A stretch of DNA of 64,000 bases from Eshraghiella sp964405265 (GTDB lineage Bacteria; Bacillota; Clostridia; Lachnospirales; Lachnospiraceae), in assembly GCA_964405265.1 (NCBI GenBank), contig CAYONC010000004.1, positions 108,328-172,327 on the forward strand. The letters are read 5' to 3'. Every line of letters begins with the position of its first letter. Positions within the stretch are counted from its first letter, which is position 1. The notes beneath the pieces are model-generated. The model saw nothing but the letters and a program-made list of their open reading frames with translations. It was not told where the DNA came from and did no database searches. The position numbers and the translations under genes were made by a program. Below are positions 53,580 to 63,009 of this stretch, one piece after another.

Positions 53580-54074
53580 TTATCTTCCTATTCCGAGTAT
53601 ATTAAGAATATCTTCCTGCCTGCGTTCCATCTCCTGTGCATCATCCGGCTCCATATGATCATAGCCCATAAGGTGAAGCATGCTGTGCGTTATAAGGAAG
53701 GCATACTCTCTCAGGCAGGTATGTCCGTACTCTTCTGCCTGACTCTTTACCCTGTCAAGCGAGATAACTATGTCTCCCAACATCAGTTCACCACTTTCCG
53801 GATTAAAATATTCCTCTTCATTCTCAAGAAAATCAAAATCTGACGGTGAAGTATAATCTACCATAGGAAAAGAAAGTACATCCGTGGGACGGTCTGTCTG
53901 TCTGAATTCCCTGTTGATTTCCCGTATACCTCCGTCATCCGTCAGTGTGATGCTTATTTCAGTTTCATAAGGGCAGTTTTCATAATCGAGCGCCGCATTA
54001 ATGACCTTTTCTGCCACATTCTCATAATCCACTCCCAATTCCATGTCATGTTCTTTTTCAAAAATAATTGTCAT
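53580..54074 (-). CDS. ybeY: Endoribonuclease / rRNA maturation factor YbeY
   Basis: A 164-residue metal-dependent RNase acting in 16S rRNA 3' maturation. The metal site is HSMLHLMGYDH (three His) after FLIT; FRQTDRPTDVLSFP is the other signature. It overlaps phoH by 4 bases, which is the usual partner order. It carries a short N-terminal extension. Confidence 0.96.
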   Translation of the reverse strand: MTIIFEKEHDMELGVDYENVAEKVINAALDYENCPYETEISITLTDDGGIREINREFRQTDRPTDVLSFPMVDYTSPSDFDFLENEEEYFNPESGELMLGDIVISLDRVKSQAEEYGHTCLREYAFLITHSMLHLMGYDHMEPDDAQEMERRQEDILNILGIGR

Positions 54075-55054
54075 ATTCTTTTTTTACCGTCTCCCGTATG
54101 TCTGTTTTCGTAATCATCATATGCCTTAACTATCTTCTGCACCAGAGGATGTCTCACAACGTCCTGTCCGGTCATTGTACATATTCCGATTTCGTCTATA
54201 TTCTTTAATACCTTGAGGGCTGTGTCAAGACCCGACACAACATCCTTCGGAAGATCCTTTTGCGTTCTGTCACCCGTTACGACAACCTTGGAGCCGAAGC
54301 CTATCCTTGTCAGAAACATCTTCATCTGTGCCGGAGTGGTATTTTGTGCTTCATCAAGAATTATGAACGCATTGTCAAGTGTTCTTCCTCTCATGTATGC
54401 AAGTGGTGCAACTTCAATCAGACCTTTTTCCATATTGTGCATAAAGCTGTCCGGTCCCATAATCTGATGAAGTGCATCATAAAGCGGTCTCAGATAAGGG
54501 TCAACCTTACTTTGCAGATCGCCCGGAAGAAATCCCAACTTCTCACCGGCTTCTATGGCAGGTCTTGTAAGAATAATTCTGTTTACCTCGTTATTCTTAA
54601 ATGCCTGTATAGCCATTGCCATTGCCAGATATGTCTTACCCGTTCCTGCAGGTCCGATTCCGAATACAATCATCTTACTCTTTATTATGTCCGTATACTT
54701 CTTCTGTCCGACAGTTTTAGGCTTGATTGGCTTACCTGCTACGGTTCTTGCAATTACATCCCTGTCAATTTCAGTCATTGCGTCCAGACTGTCTTCCATG
54801 GATAATGCTATGGCATAATCTACATTCTGCTCCGTAATCGTATTGCCGCGTCGGGATAACTCCACAAGCTGCCCGATTACCCCGGATGCCCTGACGGCAG
54901 AATTTCCGCCTCCTATTATCTTAAGTTCACCATCACGCATCACAATGGTAACTTTAAGTGCTTTTTCAATTTTTCTGATATGGCTGTCACAGCTTCCGAA
55001 CACATTTGACATATGTTCAGCCGGTACATCCATGACATTCTCGGTAATGCTCAT
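54071..55054 (-). CDS. phoH: PhoH family ATPase
   Basis: A 327-residue P-loop protein. Walker A FGIGPAGTGKTYLAMAMAI, Walker B AFIILDEAQNTTPAQMKMFLTRIG, and VVVTGDRTQKDLP. PhoH proteins are thought to work on RNA with YbeY. It begins directly after the yqfD stop. Residues 1-100 form the KH-like N-terminal part. Confidence 0.96.
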   Translation of the reverse strand: MSITENVMDVPAEHMSNVFGSCDSHIRKIEKALKVTIVMRDGELKIIGGGNSAVRASGVIGQLVELSRRGNTITEQNVDYAIALSMEDSLDAMTEIDRDVIARTVAGKPIKPKTVGQKKYTDIIKSKMIVFGIGPAGTGKTYLAMAMAIQAFKNNEVNRIILTRPAIEAGEKLGFLPGDLQSKVDPYLRPLYDALHQIMGPDSFMHNMEKGLIEVAPLAYMRGRTLDNAFIILDEAQNTTPAQMKMFLTRIGFGSKVVVTGDRTQKDLPKDVVSGLDTALKVLKNIDEIGICTMTGQDVVRHPLVQKIVKAYDDYENRHTGDGKKRI

Positions 55055-56248
55055 TTATGTCTCCGTTTCATCATCTTTCTCCGGTATACCGGTGATATAA
55101 GCCGGTTCGATAGTCGTTATTGTTCCCGATATAACCGCCGACTCACCATATACATGTATATTAACACTTTTTTCACCTGTTTGAATACCCTTTTCTTCTA
55201 AATTGTGAAGATAGTCATTCATTTTTTCCCCCGCACGTTCTTTAAGTTCATCATCCGAATACTCTTTTTCTACAAGCCTGTATTCCCTGTATGTCTGAAA
55301 ATAATACGTCACCGGAAAACCATACATGTCATATTGTACTTTTTCATATACGGTTTCAACGTCATACCGTTCAAATTCGCATTGCCCGTTTCCGTCATCC
55401 ATGTACATATTGAATAATTTTATGCCTTTTATCTTTATAATTCTGCCGGTATATTCTTTTATCTCATATTTTCTGTTCACTGTTTCATAATAATCATTTA
55501 TACATTTTATTTTTATATCCGCATCTGAATGTACATAACGGCATCCGAAATTTTCTCCATAAAAGCCGGTATATTCTACTTTTGATGACACAAGTACTTT
55601 TCCTTTTTCTACCATGTCGCCTTTTTTTACCATGGGTGTACCTGTCCTCACGATTATTTCATATACTTCACCGTCCTTTTCCGCAATAAGGTCACACGGT
55701 TCTTCATCATAATCCGGAATAACAGCATTTTCTTCTTCTTTTATGCTTACATTCAGTCGGCTTCCTTCGGTATTAACGGAAATCCAGCTGATTTCCGGAA
55801 ACCTTTTTCTTAATTCATCTTCTAAAAACGAACAATTTATGTTCTTTGTATGCTTTCCGTATTCAACTCCCACAGTCTGAAGGAACTCATATATTTCCCT
55901 GTCAGAGTAATATGTATTTCCCGTAATGCTTATTTTATAAATCCTGTCTGACAATAATATGTTAGCTGCTATGAAAACCAGCAAACCTGCAGCAAAAAAA
56001 TAACGCTTCCTGTTTCTGAAAAAAAAGAAGCCCATACCCTGCTTCCGCATTATCTTCGTTCTTACTCCCGTAATCCTTACGGCTTCTTTAATTTTCCTGT
56101 AATCAACGGTATTTAATTTTACGTATGTACCTTCATCACGTTTTTTTACATTGTACAGTTTTATGTCATTCTGAACCAGTATATTTATAAACCGTTCTGT
56201 TTTTAATCCGGTAACCATCAGTTGAACATATGATAAAGCACTTTTCAC
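55055..56248 (-). CDS. yqfD: Sporulation protein YqfD
   Basis: A 397-residue membrane protein, SigmaE-controlled in Bacillus. One membrane helix at about 86-104 (RYFFAAGLLVFIAANILL), flanked by a cytosolic domain and an outer domain (SITGNTYYSDREIYEFLQTVGVEYGKHTKNI, ISWISVNTEGSRLNVSIKE, CDLIAEKDGEVYEIIVRTGTPMVKKGDMV). It overlaps yqfC by 4 bases. Its presence points to a spore-forming ancestry, not to sporulation itself. Confidence 0.93.
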   Translation of the reverse strand: MKSALSYVQLMVTGLKTERFINILVQNDIKLYNVKKRDEGTYVKLNTVDYRKIKEAVRITGVRTKIMRKQGMGFFFFRNRKRYFFAAGLLVFIAANILLSDRIYKISITGNTYYSDREIYEFLQTVGVEYGKHTKNINCSFLEDELRKRFPEISWISVNTEGSRLNVSIKEEENAVIPDYDEEPCDLIAEKDGEVYEIIVRTGTPMVKKGDMVEKGKVLVSSKVEYTGFYGENFGCRYVHSDADIKIKCINDYYETVNRKYEIKEYTGRIIKIKGIKLFNMYMDDGNGQCEFERYDVETVYEKVQYDMYGFPVTYYFQTYREYRLVEKEYSDDELKERAGEKMNDYLHNLEEKGIQTGEKSVNIHVYGESAVISGTITTIEPAYITGIPEKDDETET

Positions 56249-56469
56249 GCCGGTGCCTCCGTATGCTTAATATTTTCGATTATTCCGCATACTTTTATTT
56301 CATCTTTGCTCATATATTCGATTACAAAGCCGCATCCAGAAATTTCAATCATTTCCTGTTCCCCCTTTATTTTCATTATTCCGGCACCGAAATCAAGTAT
56401 TTTGGAATAATTTTCTATATACAGTTCCCTGTTACCGTGCAGTGTCAATATAATATAATTTTCCTTCAT
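56245..56469 (-). CDS. yqfC: YqfC/YabP-family sporulation protein, short N-terminus
   Basis: A 74-residue protein with the YabP/YqfC fold: LTLHGNRELYIENYSKILDFGAGIMKIKG and GFVIEYMSKDEIKVCGIIENIKH. Homologues near 90-95 residues have about 20 more N-terminal residues. Here an in-frame stop lies four codons upstream of ATG 56469, and no Shine-Dalgarno sits before it: the rpsU terminator T tract ends about 15 bases upstream. Either the gene is truncated at the 5' end or it uses leaderless-type initiation. Identity is supported by the yqfD neighbour. Confidence 0.82.
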   Translation of the reverse strand: MKENYIILTLHGNRELYIENYSKILDFGAGIMKIKGEQEMIEISGCGFVIEYMSKDEIKVCGIIENIKHTEAPA

Positions 56470-56490
56470 AATATATAATTATGCAAAAAA

Positions 56491-56515
56491 AAGGAACACA
56501 ATACATGTGTTCCTT
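56491..56515 (-). terminator. rpsU terminator
   Basis: AAGGAACACA/TGTGTTCCTT, 10 bp (56491-56500 with 56506-56515), loop of 5 nt, followed on the minus strand by eight T residues. It ends 11 bases past the rpsU stop and just before yqfC. Confidence 0.92.
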
Positions 56516-56526
56516 CAAATGGTAAA

Positions 56527-56703
56527 TTAATTATATTTACGTTTTCTTGCAGCCTCTGATTTCTTCTTGCGTCTAACGCTTGGCTTCTCATAATGTTCTC
56601 TCTTACGAATTTCCTGCTGGATACCTGCTTTAGCACAGTTTCTCTTGAATCTGCGTAATGCACTATCCAATGATTCGTTTTCTTTAACGATTACATTTGA
56701 CAT
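56527..56703 (-). CDS. rpsU: 30S ribosomal protein S21
   Basis: A basic 58-residue ribosomal protein, the usual size. SNVIVKENESLDSALRRFKR at the start and a Lys/Arg-rich tail (RRKKKSEAARKRKYN). The frame is open further upstream, but the start at 56703 matches the family and follows a GGAGGGAGG stretch. It has its own promoter about 100 bases upstream and its own terminator, so it is a single-gene unit. Confidence 0.97.
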   Translation of the reverse strand: MSNVIVKENESLDSALRRFKRNCAKAGIQQEIRKREHYEKPSVRRKKKSEAARKRKYN

Positions 56704-56764
56704 TTCACACCTGACCTCCCTCCAGTTGCAGATTGTGCAAAACAACTGTCTGGGTATTGTTATT

Positions 56765-56834
56765 GCAGACATATTCCATTCCGTGTCTGCCGTTTGCACA
56801 AACATGATTATACCATATTATCCCGATTCGTCAA
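56765..56834 (-). promoter_or_regulatory. rpsU promoter and leader hairpin
   Basis: On the minus strand, TTGACG (56829-56834), a 16-base spacer and TATAAT (56807-56812). In the leader, GCAGACA pairs with TGTCTGC (56765-56771 with 56784-56790), a 7-bp stem. The leader is about 97 bases before the ATG. Confidence 0.75.
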
Positions 56835-56864
56835 CCAAAAAATTAATTTTTGTGTTTTTTTGCG

Positions 56865-58775
56865 TTATTCAAGCTCAAATGCACCCGTATACAGCTGATA
56901 ATATGTGCCTTTCTGCTTAACAAGCTCATCATGCGTACCACGTTCAATTATGCTTCCGTGGTCAAGAACCATTATTACATCAGAATTTTTTACTGTAGAA
57001 AGTCTGTGTGCTATTACAAACACTGTTCTTCCTTCCATAAGCTTATCCATACCCTGCTGCACTATCTGCTCGGTTCTTGTATCTATTGATGATGTTGCTT
57101 CATCCAGTATCATAACCGGTGGATCACATATCGCAGCTCTTGCTATGGCTATAAGCTGACGCTGTCCCTGACTTAGATTCTCCCCGTTATTCGTTATCAT
57201 TGTATCATAACCCTTAGGAAGCCTTGATATAAAATCATGTGCACCCGCAAGCACTGCTGCAGCCTTTACTTCTTCATCAGTGGCATCGTTTTTTCCATAG
57301 CATATGTTTTCTTTTACCGTTCCCGTAAAAAGATTTGTTTCCTGAAGAACAAGTCCAAGTGAACGTCTTAAATCATTTTTTCTTATTTTATTGATATTAA
57401 TGCCGTCATATCTTATTTTTCCGTCTTCAATATCATAAAATCTGTTAAAAAGATTGGTAATGGTTGTCTTACCTGCACCGGTAGCTCCCACAAAAGCAAT
57501 TTTCTGTCCCGGTTTGGCATATACACTTATGTTCTTCAGAACCTGCTTACCTTCCACATATGAGAAATCAACATCCGTCATTGTTATCTCACCGTTAAGT
57601 CTTGTATACGTAACCGTTCCATCCTCCCTGTGCGGATGCTTCCATGCCCACACTCCCGTTCTCTTGCTGCTTTCCCGTATTCTTCCTTCTCTGTCGGTTT
57701 CTGCATTTACAAGCGTAACGTAACCGTCATCAACCTCAGGTTCTGCATCAAGAAGCGAAAAGATTCTTTCAGCACCTGCACCTGCCATTGCTATGGCATT
57801 AATCTGCTGCGAAAGCTGGTTAATATTACCGGTAAACTGCTTGGTCATATTGAGAAACGGTATCGCAATGTCTATCGTTATTATTCCGGCACCCGTAATA
57901 AGGTTGGAAATTGAAATGTTTGGTACCTCTGCAAGGAGTAATATTCCTCCCGCAACAGCTATTATTACATACAGTATGTTTCCTATGTTTCCTATTACCG
58001 GTCCGAGCACGTTGGCATACGCATTAGCCTTGAAGCTGTCCTCATAAAGGGTCCTGTTAATATCGGCAAATTCCTCTGAACATTCACTTTCCCTGTTAAA
58101 TACCTTAACAACCTTCTGTCCGTTCATCATTTCCTGAATATATGCCTCTGATTTACCCAGGGATATCTGCTGCTTCATGAAAAATTTTGCGGAACCGCCG
58201 CCGAATTTTCCGCTTACATACAGCATTACCGCAACACCGGCAATCACAATCACCGTAAGCCATACACTGTAATAAAGCATTATTCCCAATACGGATACAA
58301 TTATTATTCCGGCTCTGATGAATGTCGGTACCGCCTGCGAAATAAGCTGTCTTATGGTATCAATGTCATTGGTATAACGGCTCATTATATCACCGTGCTT
58401 GTTGGTATCAAAATATGATATCGGCAGATTCTGCATCTTTTCAAACATTCTGCACCGCAGCCTGTTAAGATAACCGTGTGTTATGTATGCCATAAGCTGC
58501 GTATATGCAATTATTGCAAGCAGGGATATAACATACATTACGGCAAGGACAGCCACCTTGGGAATTATAACACCTGAAGCTGTTTTCCAATCCCCCAAAG
58601 CCACGTATTTTTCGATATCTGCAAGTATCTGCTGTTGAAAAACAGCCGGTACCGCAGCCGTCACCGACGATATTACAATACATATGATCACAATAATCAT
58701 AAGCTTCGGATACTCCGTAAAGAGGCTCTTAAGTACCCTCTTTAATGAGGAAAATTTATATGCATTATTCTTCAT
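56865..58775 (-). CDS. ABC exporter half-transporter with canonical ATP site residues
   Basis: A 636-residue type IV ABC half-transporter with six membrane helices (about 20-320) and a nucleotide-binding domain. Walker A GATGAGKTT, signature LSQGQRQL, Walker B and catalytic Glu in MILDEATSSID, and H-loop VIAHRLST. A charged insert of about 30 residues (ETDREGRIRESSKRTGVW) lies between the membrane and ATPase domains. Starts at 58775 or 58778 are both possible after GGAGG; 58775 gives the better spacing. It pairs with the gene just upstream and overlaps its end. Confidence 0.93.
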   Translation of the reverse strand: MKNNAYKFSSLKRVLKSLFTEYPKLMIIVIICIVISSVTAAVPAVFQQQILADIEKYVALGDWKTASGVIIPKVAVLAVMYVISLLAIIAYTQLMAYITHGYLNRLRCRMFEKMQNLPISYFDTNKHGDIMSRYTNDIDTIRQLISQAVPTFIRAGIIIVSVLGIMLYYSVWLTVIVIAGVAVMLYVSGKFGGGSAKFFMKQQISLGKSEAYIQEMMNGQKVVKVFNRESECSEEFADINRTLYEDSFKANAYANVLGPVIGNIGNILYVIIAVAGGILLLAEVPNISISNLITGAGIITIDIAIPFLNMTKQFTGNINQLSQQINAIAMAGAGAERIFSLLDAEPEVDDGYVTLVNAETDREGRIRESSKRTGVWAWKHPHREDGTVTYTRLNGEITMTDVDFSYVEGKQVLKNISVYAKPGQKIAFVGATGAGKTTITNLFNRFYDIEDGKIRYDGININKIRKNDLRRSLGLVLQETNLFTGTVKENICYGKNDATDEEVKAAAVLAGAHDFISRLPKGYDTMITNNGENLSQGQRQLIAIARAAICDPPVMILDEATSSIDTRTEQIVQQGMDKLMEGRTVFVIAHRLSTVKNSDVIMVLDHGSIIERGTHDELVKQKGTYYQLYTGAFELE

Positions 58776-60507
58776 CATTTTTTCCTCCCATCTGCTCCTC
58801 ATATATTTCACTGTATATATTGCATCTCTGCATCAGTTCATCATGTCTGCCGTAATCTGATATATGTCCGTTATCCATTACAATTATCACATCCGCATCC
58901 TGAACCGATGATATTCTCTGCGCAATAATAAATTTTGTCGTATCCGGAATATATTCTCTGAAAGCACGTCTGATAAGTGCATCCGTTTTGGTATCCACCG
59001 CACTTGTTGAATCATCAAGAATAAGTATCTTAGGCTTTTTCAAAAAAGCCCTGGCAATACATATTCTCTGCTTCTGTCCTCCTGAAACATTGCTTCCGCC
59101 CTGTTCAATATATGTGTCATATTCTTTCGGGAAGGTGCTTATAAATTCATCCGCCTGGGCAAAACGGCATGCTTCCTTTATTTCCTCATCAGTTGCATTT
59201 TTATTTCCCCATTTAAGGTTTTCCCTGATTGTCCCGGAAAAAAGCTGGTTCTTCTGGAGAACCATTGCCACACCGTCACGAAGTGTTTTCAGATCGTAAT
59301 CCCTGACATTTAATCCTCCCACATAAATCTCACCCTCCGTTACATCATACAGTCTCGGTATGAGCTGCACAAAGGTCGATTTACTTGAACCAGTTCCGCC
59401 GATTATACCTACGGTCATACCGGATTTTACCGTTATGCTAACATTTTCAAGTGCAAATTTTTCTGATTCTGCCGAATATTTATAGCTGGCATTTCTGAAT
59501 TCAACGGAACCGTCCTTAATTTCATATACAGGATTTTCTCCATTGACAATAACCGGTTTCTCTTCAAGGACTTCACAGATTCTTTTCACGGATTCCAACG
59601 ACATTGAAATCATGACATAAATAATTGACAGCATCATAAGTGACATAAGGATCTGCATTCCGTATGTGAGTATTGCTGAAATATGTCCTACGTCAAGATC
59701 AAGGCCGAAGCTTGAAATCACCATGTATGAACCGAATGACAGTGCAAAAACCATTATTATGTACAGACACACCTGCATAATCGGCTGGTTAAATGCAACA
59801 ATCCTCTCTGCCTTTGTAAAATCAGTACATATATCCGTTGCGGCAGTCCTGAATTTCTCTTTTTCATGATCTTCCCTGGCAAAACCTTTTACAACCCTCA
59901 TTCCGCGGACATTCTCTTCTATTGATTCATTCAGTTTATCATACTTTTTAAAAACACGCTGAAATGCCGGCATCGCTTTTTTACTTACCATTACAAGTCC
60001 GAATACAATTATCGGAACAGCAATAACAAACACCGATGCAAGCTTTCCTCCCATTATGTAGGACATTATTATTGAAAATATAAACATGAATGGTGCCCTG
60101 ATTGCCGTTCTTATACACATCATGAAAGACATCTGAACATTCACTACATCAGTTGTCATTCTTGTTACAAGTGAGGATGATGCAAATTTATCAACATTTT
60201 CAAATGAAAAAGCCTGTATTCTTTCAAACAGGTCATTTCTAAGATTCATTGCAAATCCCGAAGACGCCCTGGCACTGGTATAACCTGCCGTTCCTCCGAA
60301 TGTAAGTGACAAAAGTGCCATGAACACAAGCAGACCTCCCGTAATGAGAAGTCTCTTCATATCGATTCCGGCTTTAATATCATTCATAAGATTTGCCGTT
60401 ATAAACGGTATCAGGCATTCCATGACGGCTTCTCCTATCATCAGAAAAAATGTGAGAATCGTCAGTTTTTTAAATTCTCTTACCGAACCCAGTAATTTTT
60501 TTATCAT
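58765..60507 (-). CDS. ABC exporter half-transporter with degenerate ATP site residues
   Basis: A 580-residue ABC half-transporter. Membrane domain about 15-305, then Walker A GGTGSSKST, signature VSGGQKQR, Walker B ILILDDSTSAVDT with Asp where the catalytic Glu should be, and Gln in place of the H-loop His (FIIAQRISS). These changes mark it as the partner that forms the inactive site in a heterodimer with the downstream protein. The substrate is unknown; such pairs often export drugs, lipids or peptides. Confidence 0.93.
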   Translation of the reverse strand: MIKKLLGSVREFKKLTILTFFLMIGEAVMECLIPFITANLMNDIKAGIDMKRLLITGGLLVFMALLSLTFGGTAGYTSARASSGFAMNLRNDLFERIQAFSFENVDKFASSSLVTRMTTDVVNVQMSFMMCIRTAIRAPFMFIFSIIMSYIMGGKLASVFVIAVPIIVFGLVMVSKKAMPAFQRVFKKYDKLNESIEENVRGMRVVKGFAREDHEKEKFRTAATDICTDFTKAERIVAFNQPIMQVCLYIIMVFALSFGSYMVISSFGLDLDVGHISAILTYGMQILMSLMMLSIIYVMISMSLESVKRICEVLEEKPVIVNGENPVYEIKDGSVEFRNASYKYSAESEKFALENVSITVKSGMTVGIIGGTGSSKSTFVQLIPRLYDVTEGEIYVGGLNVRDYDLKTLRDGVAMVLQKNQLFSGTIRENLKWGNKNATDEEIKEACRFAQADEFISTFPKEYDTYIEQGGSNVSGGQKQRICIARAFLKKPKILILDDSTSAVDTKTDALIRRAFREYIPDTTKFIIAQRISSVQDADVIIVMDNGHISDYGRHDELMQRCNIYSEIYEEQMGGKNDEE

Positions 60508-60589
60508 TTTCAGTCTCTCCTTACTTTTTACAATGAAACATTTTAACAGTCCGGGTTTAAAAAATCAAGTGGTCTGCCAATGCAAAAAA

Positions 60590-60617
60590 ACAGTCATCCG
60601 AACATTCGGATGACTGT
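60590..60617 (-). terminator. Terminator after the chemotaxis receptor gene
   Basis: ACAGTCATCCG/CGGATGACTGT, 11 bp extendable to 12 (60590-60600 with 60607-60617), with a T tract on the minus strand. It lies 5 bases past the stop. Confidence 0.92.
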
Positions 60618-60621
60618 CCTT

Positions 60622-62151
60622 TTATTCCTTTATAACAGTATTGAGCTGTCCTGACAGCTCTTTTATCTGTTCAACCATTGCAGCAAGTCTGCACGTTCCT
60701 TCCGTATTTTTCTGTGTATCGGATGTAACCCGTTCAACAGCTTCACAATTTTGTCTCGTATTGGCATTAATCATTTTCATTCCGCCTGAAATCTCATCAC
60801 TTTTTTCCCTTATAATTTTTGCGGTATAGTCTATGTCATGAATTTTTTCAATAAGCTCTTCATTATAAGATGTTATAAGTGATGTTGATTCATTCACCTT
60901 CTTTATGTCATCGCTTCCTTTTACGGCATATATCTCATTTTTTTCTATTGCACTAACCGCGGCTTCGGTATAATTCATGACAACTGAAACAATTCTTCCT
61001 ATATTGTCCACTGCTGTTCTTGTCTCTTCCGCAAGCTTCTGTATTTCGCCTGCAACCACCGCAAATCCTTTTCCATCTTCTCCTGCCCTTGCGGCTTCTA
61101 TTGAAGCATTAAGTGCAAGAATATTGGTCTGCCCGGATATTGATGTAATTGTCTTAACAATGCCGATTATTTCTTTTGATTTTTCTCCAAGTCTGGTTAT
61201 TATGTCACGACATTCATCCGTACATATGTGTATATCTTCCATACTGCGGGTTGCATCGTTCATTCTTTTCTGATTTTCCGCCGTATTCTTTCCAATGTCC
61301 TCTGTAAGAAGTGCCGTTCTGTGATTCATTTCGCTGAGTTCAACAAGTTCAGAAGCGATGTCACTTATGCGGATTTCTGCATTTTCAACCGATATCCTGT
61401 TTGCGTCGGAGCCTGATGAAAGATTTTTAGCTTCTTCCTCTATTCTCTGATTTGCCTGCAGTGAAGTCTCTGTTATTTCAGAAAGCTCCCTTACCATATC
61501 GAGCATTTTTTCTGATGTTGCCGCCGCACTCGCCTTCATCTTCTTCATTTTCTTAATCATATGCTTCTGTTCTTCGGCACCCATCAGATTGGATAAAAGC
61601 GACGCTGTTCTGCTGCTCAGCATCGTAAATATTGCCGCCACCGCAATGACAACCAATGCTCTGGGAACAATTCCGTAAATAATTGCTTTTTTTAATATGG
61701 TAAAATTATCGTCAATGGTTGTTTTCAATATAAATGCAGCATATTGTCCTGCCGAAGTACATACAACGGTAAGCACCGTTGCGATTATGTTAAGCCGCTT
61801 TGAAAAATAAAGTCCTGCAATCGCTATCGGATATACATACAGTGCCACAACATGAAAATTCAGCGTTATACACAAAAGCATCACAAATACGGATGCACAG
61901 GCTACATTTATATACTTAACACAGGGTGCTTCCTTCTTCTCCGTGATATGTGCCAAAACCGTCGGGAGCATAAGCAGTATGCTTCCTCCTATATATGCTA
62001 TCGTCATAATGGTATTTTTTACAACGAAAATACCTGCAATGTTCAAAATATATACAATGGTAAAAATAATGAGCGTCACCCTCATAACCTTTGCAACTAT
62101 TTTATCTGCCTGTTTTTCATTTTCTTTTAAAATTCCGCTTCTGTTATCCAT
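60622..62151 (-). CDS. Methyl-accepting chemotaxis protein with polytopic membrane domain
   Basis: A 509-residue receptor. The N-terminal half has about six hydrophobic segments (25-185) with no large extracellular sensor domain and no obvious HAMP, and the C-terminal signalling domain has the hairpin tip RAGEDGKGFAVVAGEIQKLAEETR. It would report on membrane or intracellular cues to CheA (inference). It implies a motile relative. GGAGG lies 8 bases before the ATG. It is a single-gene unit with a consensus promoter and a terminator. Confidence 0.92.
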   Translation of the reverse strand: MDNRSGILKENEKQADKIVAKVMRVTLIIFTIVYILNIAGIFVVKNTIMTIAYIGGSILLMLPTVLAHITEKKEAPCVKYINVACASVFVMLLCITLNFHVVALYVYPIAIAGLYFSKRLNIIATVLTVVCTSAGQYAAFILKTTIDDNFTILKKAIIYGIVPRALVVIAVAAIFTMLSSRTASLLSNLMGAEEQKHMIKKMKKMKASAAATSEKMLDMVRELSEITETSLQANQRIEEEAKNLSSGSDANRISVENAEIRISDIASELVELSEMNHRTALLTEDIGKNTAENQKRMNDATRSMEDIHICTDECRDIITRLGEKSKEIIGIVKTITSISGQTNILALNASIEAARAGEDGKGFAVVAGEIQKLAEETRTAVDNIGRIVSVVMNYTEAAVSAIEKNEIYAVKGSDDIKKVNESTSLITSYNEELIEKIHDIDYTAKIIREKSDEISGGMKMINANTRQNCEAVERVTSDTQKNTEGTCRLAAMVEQIKELSGQLNTVIKE

Positions 62152-62188
62152 TGGAAGACCTCCGTCATATCAGTATTAAAATCATATG

Positions 62189-62249
62189 TTCTAAATTATT
62201 TATTTTAGAATATACATTTTATTATATTGACACAACGGCTTTTTGTCAA
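62189..62249 (-). promoter_or_regulatory. Consensus promoter of the chemotaxis receptor gene, with an inverted repeat
   Basis: On the minus strand, TTGACA (62244-62249), a 17-base spacer and TATAAT (62221-62226): a perfect SigmaA-type promoter. A perfect inverted repeat TTCTAAA-8-TTTAGAA (62189-62210) lies about 4-25 bases after the expected start, a candidate operator. Confidence 0.75.
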
Positions 62250-62341
62250 CATTTTAGCCTGCAGTTAATTCATTTGTTTATTTCCGTAAGCCATATATCC
62301 TACACATCCCGGAGCAGCACAAAACACGATTAAGACTTACG

Positions 62342-62944
62342 TTATAATTGTTTTGAGCAGGACTTACCGAAAATAAAATATCTTCCTGTTTTCTTTTTGT
62401 ACTCTGTGTATGTATCTCCGAACGTTGCTGTCAGAAATTTTTCTTCCTGCAAAATCTGCAGATGCAGCATTATTACCGCATAAAGTACAAATATCAAATG
62501 CAGATAATTAAAAAATGCAGCCAGTATACCCGTATACATCAGGTCGAAGCCGAGAAAAGCCGGGTTACGGCTGAAACGGTATATTCCGTCTGTTACAAGT
62601 CCGGTTTTATCCTTTTCCGGTATGCCTGCCCTCCAGCTGTCCCGCATCGTTACCATGGCTATGATAAAAATACTCACGCCAAGAGCTGCAACTCCTATGC
62701 CTGTCCAGGCATAAGAAGATTTCCACATACGAAAATACATTATAATACTGACCAACTCTACAACCACAACAGAATATGTTGCTGTTTTCATCAGTATCTC
62801 GATCACAAGCGTCTTCCGGGGCTTGCCGCCTTTGCCAATCTGATCGGTTTGTATACCCTTGCGATACTGAAGAAACTTTTTTGTAAAGTATGCGATATAA
62901 AATACTGCAATCACTAAAATCGCCGCTATTTGTACAGGTTTCAT
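62342..62944 (-). CDS. Isoprenylcysteine carboxyl methyltransferase-like membrane protein
   Basis: A 200-residue membrane protein with about five hydrophobic helices. The C-terminal SAM-binding signature of the ICMT/PEMT family is visible: GLVTDGIYRFSRNPAFLGF, and LQILQEEKFLTATFGDTYTEYKKKTGRYF. In bacteria such enzymes methylate unknown lipids or small molecules. No terminator is seen after it and the next gene runs the same way, 65 bp upstream. Confidence 0.85.
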   Translation of the reverse strand: MKPVQIAAILVIAVFYIAYFTKKFLQYRKGIQTDQIGKGGKPRKTLVIEILMKTATYSVVVVELVSIIMYFRMWKSSYAWTGIGVAALGVSIFIIAMVTMRDSWRAGIPEKDKTGLVTDGIYRFSRNPAFLGFDLMYTGILAAFFNYLHLIFVLYAVIMLHLQILQEEKFLTATFGDTYTEYKKKTGRYFIFGKSCSKQL

Positions 62945-63009
62945 TTTATTTCCGCTCCTTCTGAAATTTCTTTATATCATATAATTGCGACTTTTCTGTC
63001 AGTTTAGAA

